This document shows, piece after piece, positions 16,782 to 26,757 of a stretch of 64,000 nt of DNA (positions are counted from its first letter, which is position 1; each line of letters starts with the position of its first letter). The notes beneath the pieces were generated by a model. It saw only the letters and a list, made by a program, of their open reading frames with translations, did not search any database and was not told the DNA's origin. Position numbers and translations under genes: made by a program. The DNA comes from Limnocylindrus sp040397235 (lineage in GTDB: Bacteria; Chloroflexota; Limnocylindria; Limnocylindrales; Limnocylindraceae): contig JBBAWH010000001.1 of NCBI GenBank assembly GCA_040397235.1, positions 62,001 to 126,000 of the forward strand, read 5' to 3'.

Positions 16782-17888
16782 ATGAAGACGCGAATGTTCG
16801 CGCTCCTCACCGTTCTCGCTCTTCTCGCCGCAGCGTGCGGTAGCTCGACGGCTTCGCCGTCAGCTTCCGTCGATGCCGGGAAGGCCGATTACAAGGCATG
16901 CCTCTCGTTGGACACGGGTGGACCTGCCGACAAGAACTTCAACCAGTCAGCCTTCGAGGGCCTCGAGGCACTCAAGGCTGAAGGGTTCCAGACGGCCTTG
17001 ACGACCGCTGTTGATGATTCGTCGTACGCGCCGAACATTCAGCAGTTGATCGACGAGGGCTGCAATACCGTGATCGCGGTCGGCTACAACCAGGGCACCG
17101 CCCTGCAGGCAGCCGCCGTCGACGTAGCCAATGCAGACATTGCATTCGGCTGGGTAGACGCAACCTGGGCACTTGAGGATGGCACGATTCCGGCGAACTT
17201 CACCGGTATCGACTTCCAGATCGACGAGGCTTCGATGCTCGCCGCCTACTTGGCAGCTGGCATTTCGAAGACCCACGTGATCGCCACCTACGGTGGAGCC
17301 CCATACCCAGGCGTAACCAAGTTCATGGATGGCTGGGTCGCCGGCGCCAAGTACTACGCCGACAAGAAGGGCGTTGCAACCGATGTCTTGGGCTGGGATC
17401 CAGTCGCAGCCACCGGCACGTTCAACCCAAGCACCGCGCCGTTCAACGACGTGGACTTTGGTAAGACGACCGCTGACGCCTTCATGGGCCAGAGCGCTGA
17501 CGTTGTGCACGCAGTTGCGGGCACCACGGGTAACGGCACGTATCAGGCAATGCTTGATGCAGGCAAGTACTCAGTCGGTGTGGACCTTGACCAGTGCATC
17601 AGCCTTCCTGAGTATTGTGGAACGCTCCTGACCTCAGCACAGAAGAACATCGGTGCTGCAGTGATCACGGCAGTGAACGACAACTTCGCAGGCAAGAAGG
17701 GTGGCACCAACTACATCGGTACGCTCGAGAACGGTGGCGTTCAGATCGCCACGCTCGATCGCACCGAGTCGGCTTGGACAGCCACCTTCGGCACGCTCGT
17801 AACCGCTGAGCTCAAGGCAGAGGTCGATGCCCTTAAGGCCGCGATCATTGACGGCTCAGTTAATGTCCTTGAGTGGGCAAAGAAGTAA
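16782..17888 (+). CDS. BMP-family nucleoside ABC transporter substrate-binding lipoprotein
   Basis: The protein has 368 residues. The signal peptide ends in LLAAAC with lipidated Cys19. The mature protein has the Bmp/PnrA fold: an N-terminal DTGGPADKNFNQSAFEGL segment that lines the ligand pocket, TGIDFQIDEASMLAAYLAAG, and VGVDLDQC. BMP proteins such as PnrA and BmpA bind purine nucleosides, which agrees with the nucleoside genes on both sides. I chose ATG 16782, preceded by GGAGG, over an upstream frame that enters the add gene. Codon bias looks stronger than in neighbours, as expected for an abundant binding protein. Confidence 0.9.
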   Translation: MKTRMFALLTVLALLAAACGSSTASPSASVDAGKADYKACLSLDTGGPADKNFNQSAFEGLEALKAEGFQTALTTAVDDSSYAPNIQQLIDEGCNTVIAVGYNQGTALQAAAVDVANADIAFGWVDATWALEDGTIPANFTGIDFQIDEASMLAAYLAAGISKTHVIATYGGAPYPGVTKFMDGWVAGAKYYADKKGVATDVLGWDPVAATGTFNPSTAPFNDVDFGKTTADAFMGQSADVVHAVAGTTGNGTYQAMLDAGKYSVGVDLDQCISLPEYCGTLLTSAQKNIGAAVITAVNDNFAGKKGGTNYIGTLENGGVQIATLDRTESAWTATFGTLVTAELKAEVDALKAAIIDGSVNVLEWAKK

Positions 17889-17926
17889 GTACTTCTCCAT
17901 CGTTTCGGCGATGAAGTAGTAGCTCT

Positions 17927-17954
17927 CCGCCCGGGTGCTTCGGCATCCGGGCGG
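17927..17954 (+). promoter_or_regulatory. Very stable TTCG-loop hairpin after the binding-protein gene
   Basis: CCGCCCGGGTGC (17927-17938) pairs with GCATCCGGGCGG (17943-17954) around a TTCG tetraloop: 12 bp with one G-U. No T-run follows. It lies in the 115-nt gap between the lipoprotein and ATPase genes. Such hairpins often protect the mRNA of the abundant binding protein or partly stop transcription, giving less ATPase and permease. That role is inferred. Confidence 0.6.
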
Positions 17955-18003
17955 AAGAGTATCTCCAGCAAAGCAGTGACAGAGTAGGGAGGGCACGCGT
18001 CGC

Positions 18004-19512
18004 ATGAGGCTTGAACTGCAGAAGATTACGAAGCAGTTCCCTGGCGTTCTGGCGAACGATCGCATCTCTATCTCTGTCGATAAGGGTCAGGTTCTCGGCC
18101 TTCTCGGTGAGAACGGCGCAGGGAAGACCACCCTCATGAACATCCTCTCGGGCCTCTATCGGCCTGATTCCGGCAAAATTCTGATTGATGGCAAGGAGCG
18201 CATCTTCCGCGATCCTGCCCAGGCCATTGATGCGGGCATCGGCATGGTGCACCAGCACTTCATGCTCGTCCCCGTCTTCGACGTCACTGAATCCGTCGTG
18301 CTCGGCAACGAGCCAACCAAGGGCCCTCTCGGCAGCTTTGATCGGGCCACTGCACGCGCGCAGGTTGTTGAGCTCTCAAAGAGGCACGGCCTCCACGTTG
18401 ACCCAGACGCAAAGATCGAATCACTCCCCGTTGGTGTACGTCAGCGCGTTGAGATCCTCAAGGCGCTCTATCGCAAGAGTGACATTCTCGTCCTCGATGA
18501 GCCATCAGCCGTGCTCACTCCGCAGGAGACGGAGGAACTCTTCGAGATTATTCGTGGCCTTGCAAAGGGCGGTACCTCGGTCATCTTCATCACCCACAAG
18601 CTGAACGAGGTCATCGCCGTTGCCGACAAGATCACCGTGCTGCGCCGCGGTGCTATCGCAGGCGAGACGACGCCGAAGAAGGCGACCGCCGCCAAGCTCG
18701 CGGAGATGATGGTGGGGCGCGAGGTGCAGCTCACGGTCAGCCGTTCCAAGTCCAAGGTTGCCGAGCCGATCTTGCAGGTGAAAGGGTTGAATGTTTTGAA
18801 CGACGCGGGCGGCATTGCCGTGAACAACGCGACCTTTGAGGTTCGGAGCGGAGAGATCCTCGCTGTTGCGGGCGTGCAGGGGAATGGCCAAACAGAGCTC
18901 GTGGAAGCCCTGACCGGCTTGCGGCTCGTTGACTCAGGCACCGTCACCCTGGAGAAGAAGTCGCTGCATGCTGGTTCGCCACGTGAGATCGCGATGGCAG
19001 GAGTTGCCCACATTCCTGAAGATCGCAACCGCGACGGCATGGTGAAGGGCATGACGATCGCGGAGAACTACATCTTGAACACGTACCACCTGCCGCAGTA
19101 CAGCAAGAACGGCCTGCTGAACCGCAAGGCGATCGCCGCCGCAACGGAGCAGGCGGTGAAAGACTTTGACATTCGCACCCCATCAATTAGCACAGACATT
19201 GCGTCGCTCTCCGGCGGCAATCAGCAGAAGGTGATTGTTGCGCGCGAATTTAGCCGCAATGTTCGTTTGGTCATTGCTGCGCAGCCAACGCGTGGTCTGG
19301 ACGTCGGCTCGATCGAATACATCCACCGCCGCATCGTGGAGCAGCGCGATGCAGGCGCTGCCGTGTTGATTGTGAGTACGGAGCTTGATGAGGTGTTGGC
19401 ACTTGGCGATCGCGTTGCCGTTATGTACGAGGGTCGGATTGTGGGAATCCTGGATGCCAAAGAGGCGACGCGTGAGCGGGTCGGCCTCCTCATGGGGGGT
19501 ATCATCAAGTGA
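18004..19512 (+). CDS. Nucleoside ABC transporter, double ATPase subunit (NupA-like)
   Basis: The protein has 502 residues with two ATP-binding cassettes. The first has Walker A GENGAGKTTL (about 37-46), the Q-loop HQHFML, signature LPVGVRQRVEI and Walker B ILVLDEPSAVL. The second has a changed Walker A, GVQGNGQTEL, in which the usual GKS/T is missing, with signature LSGGNQQK and AAQPTRGLDVG. This asymmetric pattern is normal for the ribose/nucleoside-type (RbsA, NupA) subfamily. The start is ATG 18004. It ends in a GTGA overlap with the first permease. Confidence 0.9.
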   Translation: MRLELQKITKQFPGVLANDRISISVDKGQVLGLLGENGAGKTTLMNILSGLYRPDSGKILIDGKERIFRDPAQAIDAGIGMVHQHFMLVPVFDVTESVVLGNEPTKGPLGSFDRATARAQVVELSKRHGLHVDPDAKIESLPVGVRQRVEILKALYRKSDILVLDEPSAVLTPQETEELFEIIRGLAKGGTSVIFITHKLNEVIAVADKITVLRRGAIAGETTPKKATAAKLAEMMVGREVQLTVSRSKSKVAEPILQVKGLNVLNDAGGIAVNNATFEVRSGEILAVAGVQGNGQTELVEALTGLRLVDSGTVTLEKKSLHAGSPREIAMAGVAHIPEDRNRDGMVKGMTIAENYILNTYHLPQYSKNGLLNRKAIAAATEQAVKDFDIRTPSISTDIASLSGGNQQKVIVAREFSRNVRLVIAAQPTRGLDVGSIEYIHRRIVEQRDAGAAVLIVSTELDEVLALGDRVAVMYEGRIVGILDAKEATRERVGLLMGGIIK

Positions 19513-20705
19513 GCAGGTTGAAGAGGTTCGGCTCGAAGATTCGGGTTCCAGCGCTCTCCATCTCAGTGGCGCTGCTCGTTGGCGCGATCTTCATCATCTT
19601 CACCGACGTCGAAGTGCTCGGCGGGCTGCTCTCTGATCCAATTGGAGCGTTGGGCCTTGGCATTGGGCGAGCAGCAGCCTCCTACAGCGCCCTATTCCGC
19701 GGAGCGTTCGGCGATCCAGAGAATATCGGCAAGGCACTCGCCTCTGATGGCGACATCAAGCTGTGGGCGCGCGCACTACGCCCGCTGGTTGAGAGCGTAG
19801 TTGCCTCCGTACCCCTGATCTTCGTCGGACTGGGCGTTTCCGTTGCCTTCCGCACCGGCATCTTCAACATTGGCGGTGCTGGCCAGTACACCATGGGCGC
19901 CGTGGGCGGCACCATTGCAGCGCTCGTATTCGGCGCAGGCGTTACGCCAGCACCTATTGCAATCCTCCTCGTGATGATCTTTGGAATCATTGGGGGAGCA
20001 GCCTGGGCATTCCTGCCAGGCTATTTGAAGGCACGCGTCGGCGCAAGTGAGGTGATCACGACGATCATGCTCAACTTCATCGCTGGGCAGTTTGTCTTCT
20101 TCCTCGTATCAAACTTCGAATTTATCCAGAAGCCACCACGCATTCAGCCAGTATCGAAGGAGCTCAGCCAGTTCGTGGACCTCCCAGGAATCTTGCCGAT
20201 CGCAGCCCTGCGGATGGACATCAGCATCATCATCGCGCTCCTCACCGCCGCTGCGGTCAGCTGGTTCCTCTTCCGGTCCACTCGTGGCTTTGAGCTTCGT
20301 GCAGCCGGCTTGAACCTTGCTGCAGCGAAATATGCAGGCATTGGCGCAAGTACTTCGATCATCACCGCGATGCTGATTTCAGGAGCCATCTCCGGTCTTG
20401 GTGGTGCGCTTGTGGCTGTCGGTACGATCAAGCAGCTCTCGCCTGGTATCGCGGGGAGCGTTGGCTTCACTGCGATCGCTATCGCCCTCGTCGGTGGTAC
20501 CCGGCCGAGCGGCGTGGTTGCGACCGCCCTCGTCTTCGGCCTACTGCAGCACGGCGGTAGCCTGATGCAGGTTGAGACAAGCATCCCAATTGAAATGCTT
20601 CTCTTTATTCAGGCACTCGTTATCGCCTTCATCGCAGCCCCTGAGTTGACGCTCGGCATCTTGAAAAATCCGTTCCGACGACGACAACGTTCGGTGGGCA
20701 AATGA
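19509..20705 (+). CDS. Nucleoside ABC transporter permease 1
   Basis: The protein has 398 residues of the BPD_transp_2 family. About nine hydrophobic segments are visible. Typical motifs include FNIGGAGQYTMGAVGG and VGASEVITTIMLNFIA, which match nucleoside/BMP-type permeases, and a C-terminal SVGFTAIAIALVGG block. Residues 40-95 form a longer loop. It is coupled to the ATPase gene by a GTGA overlap and to the second permease by ATGA, so a heterodimeric channel is expected. Confidence 0.9.
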   Translation: MSRLKRFGSKIRVPALSISVALLVGAIFIIFTDVEVLGGLLSDPIGALGLGIGRAAASYSALFRGAFGDPENIGKALASDGDIKLWARALRPLVESVVASVPLIFVGLGVSVAFRTGIFNIGGAGQYTMGAVGGTIAALVFGAGVTPAPIAILLVMIFGIIGGAAWAFLPGYLKARVGASEVITTIMLNFIAGQFVFFLVSNFEFIQKPPRIQPVSKELSQFVDLPGILPIAALRMDISIIIALLTAAAVSWFLFRSTRGFELRAAGLNLAAAKYAGIGASTSIITAMLISGAISGLGGALVAVGTIKQLSPGIAGSVGFTAIAIALVGGTRPSGVVATALVFGLLQHGGSLMQVETSIPIEMLLFIQALVIAFIAAPELTLGILKNPFRRRQRSVGK

Positions 20706-22048
20706 GCACGAAGGGAGGCAACGTGAGCAATAAGAAGAGGCCAGTGGCAGCGGCTCGCGCGAAGACCACCACGTCTGCCCCGGCAAAGCGATCAGGCTCG
20801 GCAGTAGACGGCGCAGATGCGCAGCAACAGCTCATCGCCTCGCGCGTCCGCGCGGTGCTCTTTGCGCTTTTCGCGCTCCTATCCCTTGCGATTACATCTG
20901 GCTCATCGGAAGTTGAGGGGAATTTCGCATTCTGGGTGGACAAGGTCGGCGGCACAGATATCTCGTTCTCAGTGCCGGTAGTTCTACTCTGGGCCGCCGT
21001 CACGGCCGGTTTTGGTGCGATGGCTGCCTTGCAATTTGTGCGCCGCGCCTCATTCAGGTGGCGCATTGCAATCGGTCTCGTCTCGCCCGTCTTGGTGTTT
21101 GCCCTCCTGGCCCGCCTCCTTGACGGTACGACTGCGAATCTGACCGTCTTCCTCACCAGCACGTTGACGTACGCCATCCCCGTCGGGATTGGCGCTCTTG
21201 CCGGCATTATTGCGGAGCGCAGCGGGTTCCTGAACATTGCGATTGAAGGGAAGCTGTTGTTCGGCGCCATGGTTGGATCAATTGCTTCGAGCATTACGGG
21301 AGTCGCAATCGCGGGCCCTCTCGCAGGCGCAATCTTCGGCGCAGGTGTGAGCCTCTTCCTCGCATGGCTCGGGATTCGCTACAAGGTCGACCAGATTATT
21401 GCCGGCACAGTGATCAACATCGGCGCGCTCGGCATCACTAGCTTCGCGTACCTTCGTATCCTGGCGCCATACAGCGAATTCAACAGGCCGATCGGTATCA
21501 TGCCGATTCAGATTCCTTTCCTTTCTGACATCCCTGTGATCGGACCGATCCTCTTCTCGCTGAGCCCCTACTTCTACATCTCCGTTGGGCTGGTGCTCCT
21601 CTTCACCTACATGATCTTCCGCACCCGTTGGGGACTGCGTCTGCGTGCGTCTGGTGAGCAGCCGAACGCCGCCGGAACAGTGGGCATTGACGTGGTGAAG
21701 CTGCGCTATCGCGCAATGCTGATCGCTGGTCTGCTTGCAGGCTTTGCTGGCAGTTACATCGCACTGAGCGGTACTGGCGGCTTCGGCATCAACACCAGCG
21801 CGGGTAAGGGCTTTATTGCACTCGCCGCGGTGATCTTTGGCGCGTGGAATCCCGTCTACGCTTTCGGAGCGTCGCTGATCTTCGGTATGACGAGTGCGGC
21901 AACAACGCTCCTCTCAGGGCTCGGCGTTTCGGTGCCACCGCAAATCCTGCTCTCGATGCCGTACATCGTCACGATCATCGTTGTGGCGGGCCTTATTGGT
22001 CGAGTGCGCGCTCCGGCTTCGGCTGGCCGTCCGTACGACCAGGGATAG
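20702..22048 (+). CDS. Nucleoside ABC transporter permease 2
   Basis: The protein has 448 residues of the BPD_transp_2 family. A 45-residue Lys/Ala/Ser-rich cytoplasmic start precedes the membrane region. FLNIAIEGKLLFGAMVGS is the counterpart of the FNIGGAGQ block in permease 1, and YKVDQIIAGTVINIGALGI follows. The C-terminal half has SGTGGFGINTSAGKGFIALA, typical of this second permease. It overlaps permease 1 by 4 nt. Together with the ATPase and lipoprotein it makes a complete importer in one operon. Confidence 0.9.
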   Translation: MSTKGGNVSNKKRPVAAARAKTTTSAPAKRSGSAVDGADAQQQLIASRVRAVLFALFALLSLAITSGSSEVEGNFAFWVDKVGGTDISFSVPVVLLWAAVTAGFGAMAALQFVRRASFRWRIAIGLVSPVLVFALLARLLDGTTANLTVFLTSTLTYAIPVGIGALAGIIAERSGFLNIAIEGKLLFGAMVGSIASSITGVAIAGPLAGAIFGAGVSLFLAWLGIRYKVDQIIAGTVINIGALGITSFAYLRILAPYSEFNRPIGIMPIQIPFLSDIPVIGPILFSLSPYFYISVGLVLLFTYMIFRTRWGLRLRASGEQPNAAGTVGIDVVKLRYRAMLIAGLLAGFAGSYIALSGTGGFGINTSAGKGFIALAAVIFGAWNPVYAFGASLIFGMTSAATTLLSGLGVSVPPQILLSMPYIVTIIVVAGLIGRVRAPASAGRPYDQG

Positions 22049-22060
22049 GGCGCTGGCGCT

Positions 22061-23089
22061 GTGAGCAACCCGTCGGTGCTCGGTTCGCCGACCTTCCATC
22101 ACGCGAAGCTCACTCCTCGAACGGCACCGTTTGGCACCGTCGCCAAGCCGCTGCCGCTGATCATCGATAGTGATCCAGGGCTTGATGACGCGTTAGCGAT
22201 TGCGTGCGCGGTGGTGCGGCCCGAGATCAACCTGCTTGCGGTGACAAGCGTTGGCGGCAATGCCGACGTGCGGCACTGCACGGAGAACGCACTGCGCCTG
22301 CTGCAGCTCTACGGTGCTGGTGATGTGCCAGTTGCCGAAGGTGCGGTCGGACCGCTCTCTGGGCCCCTTGAGCGCGCCACCGAAGTCCATGGCGAGGGAG
22401 GCCTTGGCAACACCAAGCTGCCGAAGGCTCCGCGCACAGCCGAACCAGAAGGGGCTGTGGCACTGATGGCGCGCATCCTGGAGGCATCACCAGAGCCGGT
22501 GGCGATTGCCCCAGTGGGCCCACTCACCAATATCGCGCTGCTGATTCGTTCATACCCACATCTCGCACCAAAGATCTCGCACATCTGCCTGATGGGCGGC
22601 TCGGTAGGGGAGGGGAACTCCTCTGCATCGGCGGAGTTCAATATCTATGCAGATCCAACCGCGGCCGAGATTGTGTTCAACAGTGGCCTGCCAATCACGA
22701 TGATTGGCCTCGACGTTACCCATCATGCAATCCTCGACCGAACGATCCTTGATCGATTCGCGGCACTCCCTGGTGCATCGGCGAAGGTTGCCGCAGAACT
22801 GCTGAAGTTCTCGTTTGACCGCTCCGCCGCCTGGGGCCAGGGCGAGAAGATGGCCATTCACGACGCCGTCGCCGTGCTGCACCTCGCGATTCCAGATCTC
22901 GTCGGCGTATCGCCTTATCACGTGGTGGTAGATGCAACGCAGGGACCGGCGCGCGGTCGCACGATTGGAGATGCGAATCCATACCGCCTCAAGCGTGACA
23001 AGTTGGAGCCGAATTGCGACGTGGGGCTCACCATCGACAGCAAGCGATTCGCAGACGAGATGGTAGATATCTACTCGAAGCTGCCATGA
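22061..23089 (+). CDS. Nucleoside hydrolase 1 (inosine/uridine-preferring family)
   Basis: The protein has 342 residues. The calcium-binding signature is IDSDPGLDD; PVGPLTNIALLI, CLMGGSVGEG, AEFNIYADPTAA and the C-terminal IHDAVAVLHL with the last Asp ligand complete the active site. It should split ribonucleosides to free base and ribose. A 20-residue extension precedes APFGTVAKPLPLIID; the same extension type occurs in the next gene. It starts with GTG 12 nt after the permease stop and so is likely in the transporter operon. Preference among purine and pyrimidine nucleosides cannot be read from sequence. Confidence 0.9.
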   Translation: MSNPSVLGSPTFHHAKLTPRTAPFGTVAKPLPLIIDSDPGLDDALAIACAVVRPEINLLAVTSVGGNADVRHCTENALRLLQLYGAGDVPVAEGAVGPLSGPLERATEVHGEGGLGNTKLPKAPRTAEPEGAVALMARILEASPEPVAIAPVGPLTNIALLIRSYPHLAPKISHICLMGGSVGEGNSSASAEFNIYADPTAAEIVFNSGLPITMIGLDVTHHAILDRTILDRFAALPGASAKVAAELLKFSFDRSAAWGQGEKMAIHDAVAVLHLAIPDLVGVSPYHVVVDATQGPARGRTIGDANPYRLKRDKLEPNCDVGLTIDSKRFADEMVDIYSKLP

Positions 23090-24111
23090 GCGAGCTGAGG
23101 CCGAACCCGCTCCCGCTCTCGACGCCGTTCCCGCCGTCGCCACGCCGCGCACCACTCGGCACCGTTGCGAAGCCACTGCCGATCATCATCGACTGTGATC
23201 CTGGCCATGACGATGCAATGGCGCTCGCCGTTGCCTTTGCCCGCCCAGAGCTGAAGGTGCTCGGCGTCACCGCTGTTGCTGGCAACGCATCGCTGCCAAA
23301 GACCTACGAGAACCTGCGCCGCACCCTAGCCCTGCTTGGCGCCAACGAGGTGCGTGTTGCCGCTGGCGCTGCTGTGCCACTCGTGCGACCACTCTGGGTT
23401 GCGCCGTATGTGCACGGTGACTCGGGGCTCGACGGCGCTGAGCTTCCAGAGCCAACAGGCCTTGAGCACGCAGCGGGCGCCGTCGACCTGATTGCGACGC
23501 TGCTGCGTGAGGCGAGCGAGCGGGTGACACTTGTACCGCTCGGCCCACTGACGAACATTGCGATCCTGCTCCGAGATCACCCAGAACTGAAGGCGAAGAT
23601 CGCCCACATCTGCTGGATGGGCGGCGCAATCGCCGAGGGGAATGTGACCGCATCGGCGGAGTTCAATTCGTATGTTGATCCTGACGCTGCAGCGATCGTC
23701 TTTGCTTCCGGGATCCCGATCACGATGGTCTGCCTCGACGCAACGCACCGCGCCCTTACGGGCGAAGCGGCGATGAAGCGGCTTGATGCGGCGGGAACGC
23801 TGCCGGCAAAGATCTTTGCCGACCTGCTGCGCTTCTACGCCATCTTCCACAAGGACCGCTACGACTGGCCAGCATCCGCCGTACATGATGCCGTGGCGGT
23901 CGCGCACCTTGCGGTCCCGAACCTGCTGGCGCTGGTACATGCCGCCGTTGATGTTGAGCTCGGCGACCTTGCACGTGGGCGAACGATTACCGACTGGTAT
24001 GGCGATCGCCTGAAGCAGCGCGGACGCACCCCCGACGTGGATGTGGCGGTTGGTGTTGATGCCGACGCCTTCGACCGTGTTCTCGTGGACGCGATCCTCT
24101 CGTTTAAGTAG
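23086..24111 (+). CDS. Nucleoside hydrolase 2 (tandem paralogue)
   Basis: The protein has 341 residues. It has IDCDPGHDD, PLGPLTNIAILL, CWMGGAIAEG, AEFNSYVDPDAA and VHDAVAVAHL, so all catalytic Asp ligands are kept. It is a clear paralogue of the preceding gene: the stretch APLGTVAKPLPIIID is nearly identical in both, and conservation runs through the whole length. ATG 23086 overlaps the previous stop by 4 nt. Differences around the pocket (YDWPASAV against WGQGEKMAI) suggest the two may divide substrates between them. It converges on the phosphatase gene with 2 nt between stops. Confidence 0.9.
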   Translation: MSELRPNPLPLSTPFPPSPRRAPLGTVAKPLPIIIDCDPGHDDAMALAVAFARPELKVLGVTAVAGNASLPKTYENLRRTLALLGANEVRVAAGAAVPLVRPLWVAPYVHGDSGLDGAELPEPTGLEHAAGAVDLIATLLREASERVTLVPLGPLTNIAILLRDHPELKAKIAHICWMGGAIAEGNVTASAEFNSYVDPDAAAIVFASGIPITMVCLDATHRALTGEAAMKRLDAAGTLPAKIFADLLRFYAIFHKDRYDWPASAVHDAVAVAHLAVPNLLALVHAAVDVELGDLARGRTITDWYGDRLKQRGRTPDVDVAVGVDADAFDRVLVDAILSFK

Positions 24112-24113
24112 CG

Positions 24114-24587
24114 CTAGATCCGGTCGCGGAGCTCCGCGAGTAGGCCTGGGATCGCCGCCGTAATCTCCGTGGCGGTACGTTCGTACTCTGTTGGCGGGTG
24201 CCCCCACGGGTCGTCGAGATCGCGACCAACGGCGGTTGGGTCAAAGTCCCTGAGCAGACGGATCTCTGGCTGCCGCTCTGCCATGCGGATGGTGCTGCGC
24301 CCGTATCGCAGGTTTGTCTGATCTGCGGCGAGCACCAGATCAAGGGTCGCAGCGAGGGCCGGCGTAAAGAGGCGCGCATGGTGGCTACTTCGCAGGCCGC
24401 GTGCGCTCAAGATGGCGGCGCTATTCGCATGCATCTCCTCGCCGGCATGCTCATCGGAAGTACCACCGCTTGAGACCACCACGCGCCCAGCGAGGAGCGG
24501 GTCGGCGCTGATCGCCGCCTCAATGAGCACCTCAGCGAGAGGGGAGCGGCAGATGTTGCCGTGGCAGAGGATAAGGATTCGCAACAT
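24114..24587 (-). CDS. Low-molecular-weight protein tyrosine phosphatase family protein
   Basis: The protein has 157 residues. The P-loop CHGNICRSP gives the C-x5-R active site with Cys8 and Arg14, and the general-acid loop DLDDPWG lies near the C-terminus, as expected for LMW-PTP. It probably removes phosphate from protein tyrosine or arginine; a direct partner is not encoded nearby. Arsenate reductase relatives share the fold but lack this full pattern. TAGGCT precedes the ATG by 6 nt. Confidence 0.88.
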   Translation of the reverse strand: MLRILILCHGNICRSPLAEVLIEAAISADPLLAGRVVVSSGGTSDEHAGEEMHANSAAILSARGLRSSHHARLFTPALAATLDLVLAADQTNLRYGRSTIRMAERQPEIRLLRDFDPTAVGRDLDDPWGHPPTEYERTATEITAAIPGLLAELRDRI

Positions 24588-24593
24588 CCTTGG

Positions 24594-24599
24594 AGCCTA
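24594..24599 (-). promoter_or_regulatory. Putative leaderless -10 element of the LMW phosphatase gene
   Basis: On the minus strand TAGGCT is followed by 6 nt and ATG 24587. Confidence 0.45.
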
Positions 24600-24656
24600 G
24601 CCGATCACCTCCTTTGCAGGCTCCAGGCTCGTGGTGCGTGAGGGAGCCCCGTTCGG

Positions 24657-24662
24657 TATCCT
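24657..24662 (+). promoter_or_regulatory. Putative -10 element of the tRNA gene
   Basis: TATCCT ends 12 nt before the first base of the tRNA, which would give a transcription start about 5 nt before it. No clear -35. Confidence 0.4.
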
Positions 24663-24674
24663 ATGGAAGGGCAC

Positions 24675-24749
24675 GGCGGGGTAGCTCACCGGTAGAGCAG
24701 GGGATTCATAAGCCCTTGGTAGCAGGTTCGATTCCTGCCCTCGCTACCA
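24675..24749 (+). tRNA. tRNA with CAU anticodon (probably tRNA-Met, elongator)
   Basis: A full cloverleaf can be drawn: acceptor GGCGGGG/CCTCGCT, D arm GCTC/GAGC, anticodon loop TTCATAA with CAT at 24707-24709, T arm GCAGG-TTCGATT-CCTGC, discriminator A and an encoded CCA (24747-24749). Position 1-72 is G-U and the anticodon stem ends in an A-G mismatch (31-39). An initiator tRNA would have an unpaired 1-72 and three G-C pairs next to the loop, which is not seen in full. An isoleucine tRNA modified at C34 to read AUA cannot be excluded. Confidence 0.88.
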
Positions 24750-24786
24750 TGAACCTTTAGGGAAGACGGAGAATGGAGGGGACCTA

Positions 24787-26756
<1,970 letters not shown>

Positions 26757-26757
<1 letters not shown>

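Noticed and set aside
24675..24749. Initiator tRNA
   Set aside because: Position 1-72 is a G-U pair and not the C-A mismatch, and the three G-C pairs next to the anticodon loop are broken by an A-G pair.
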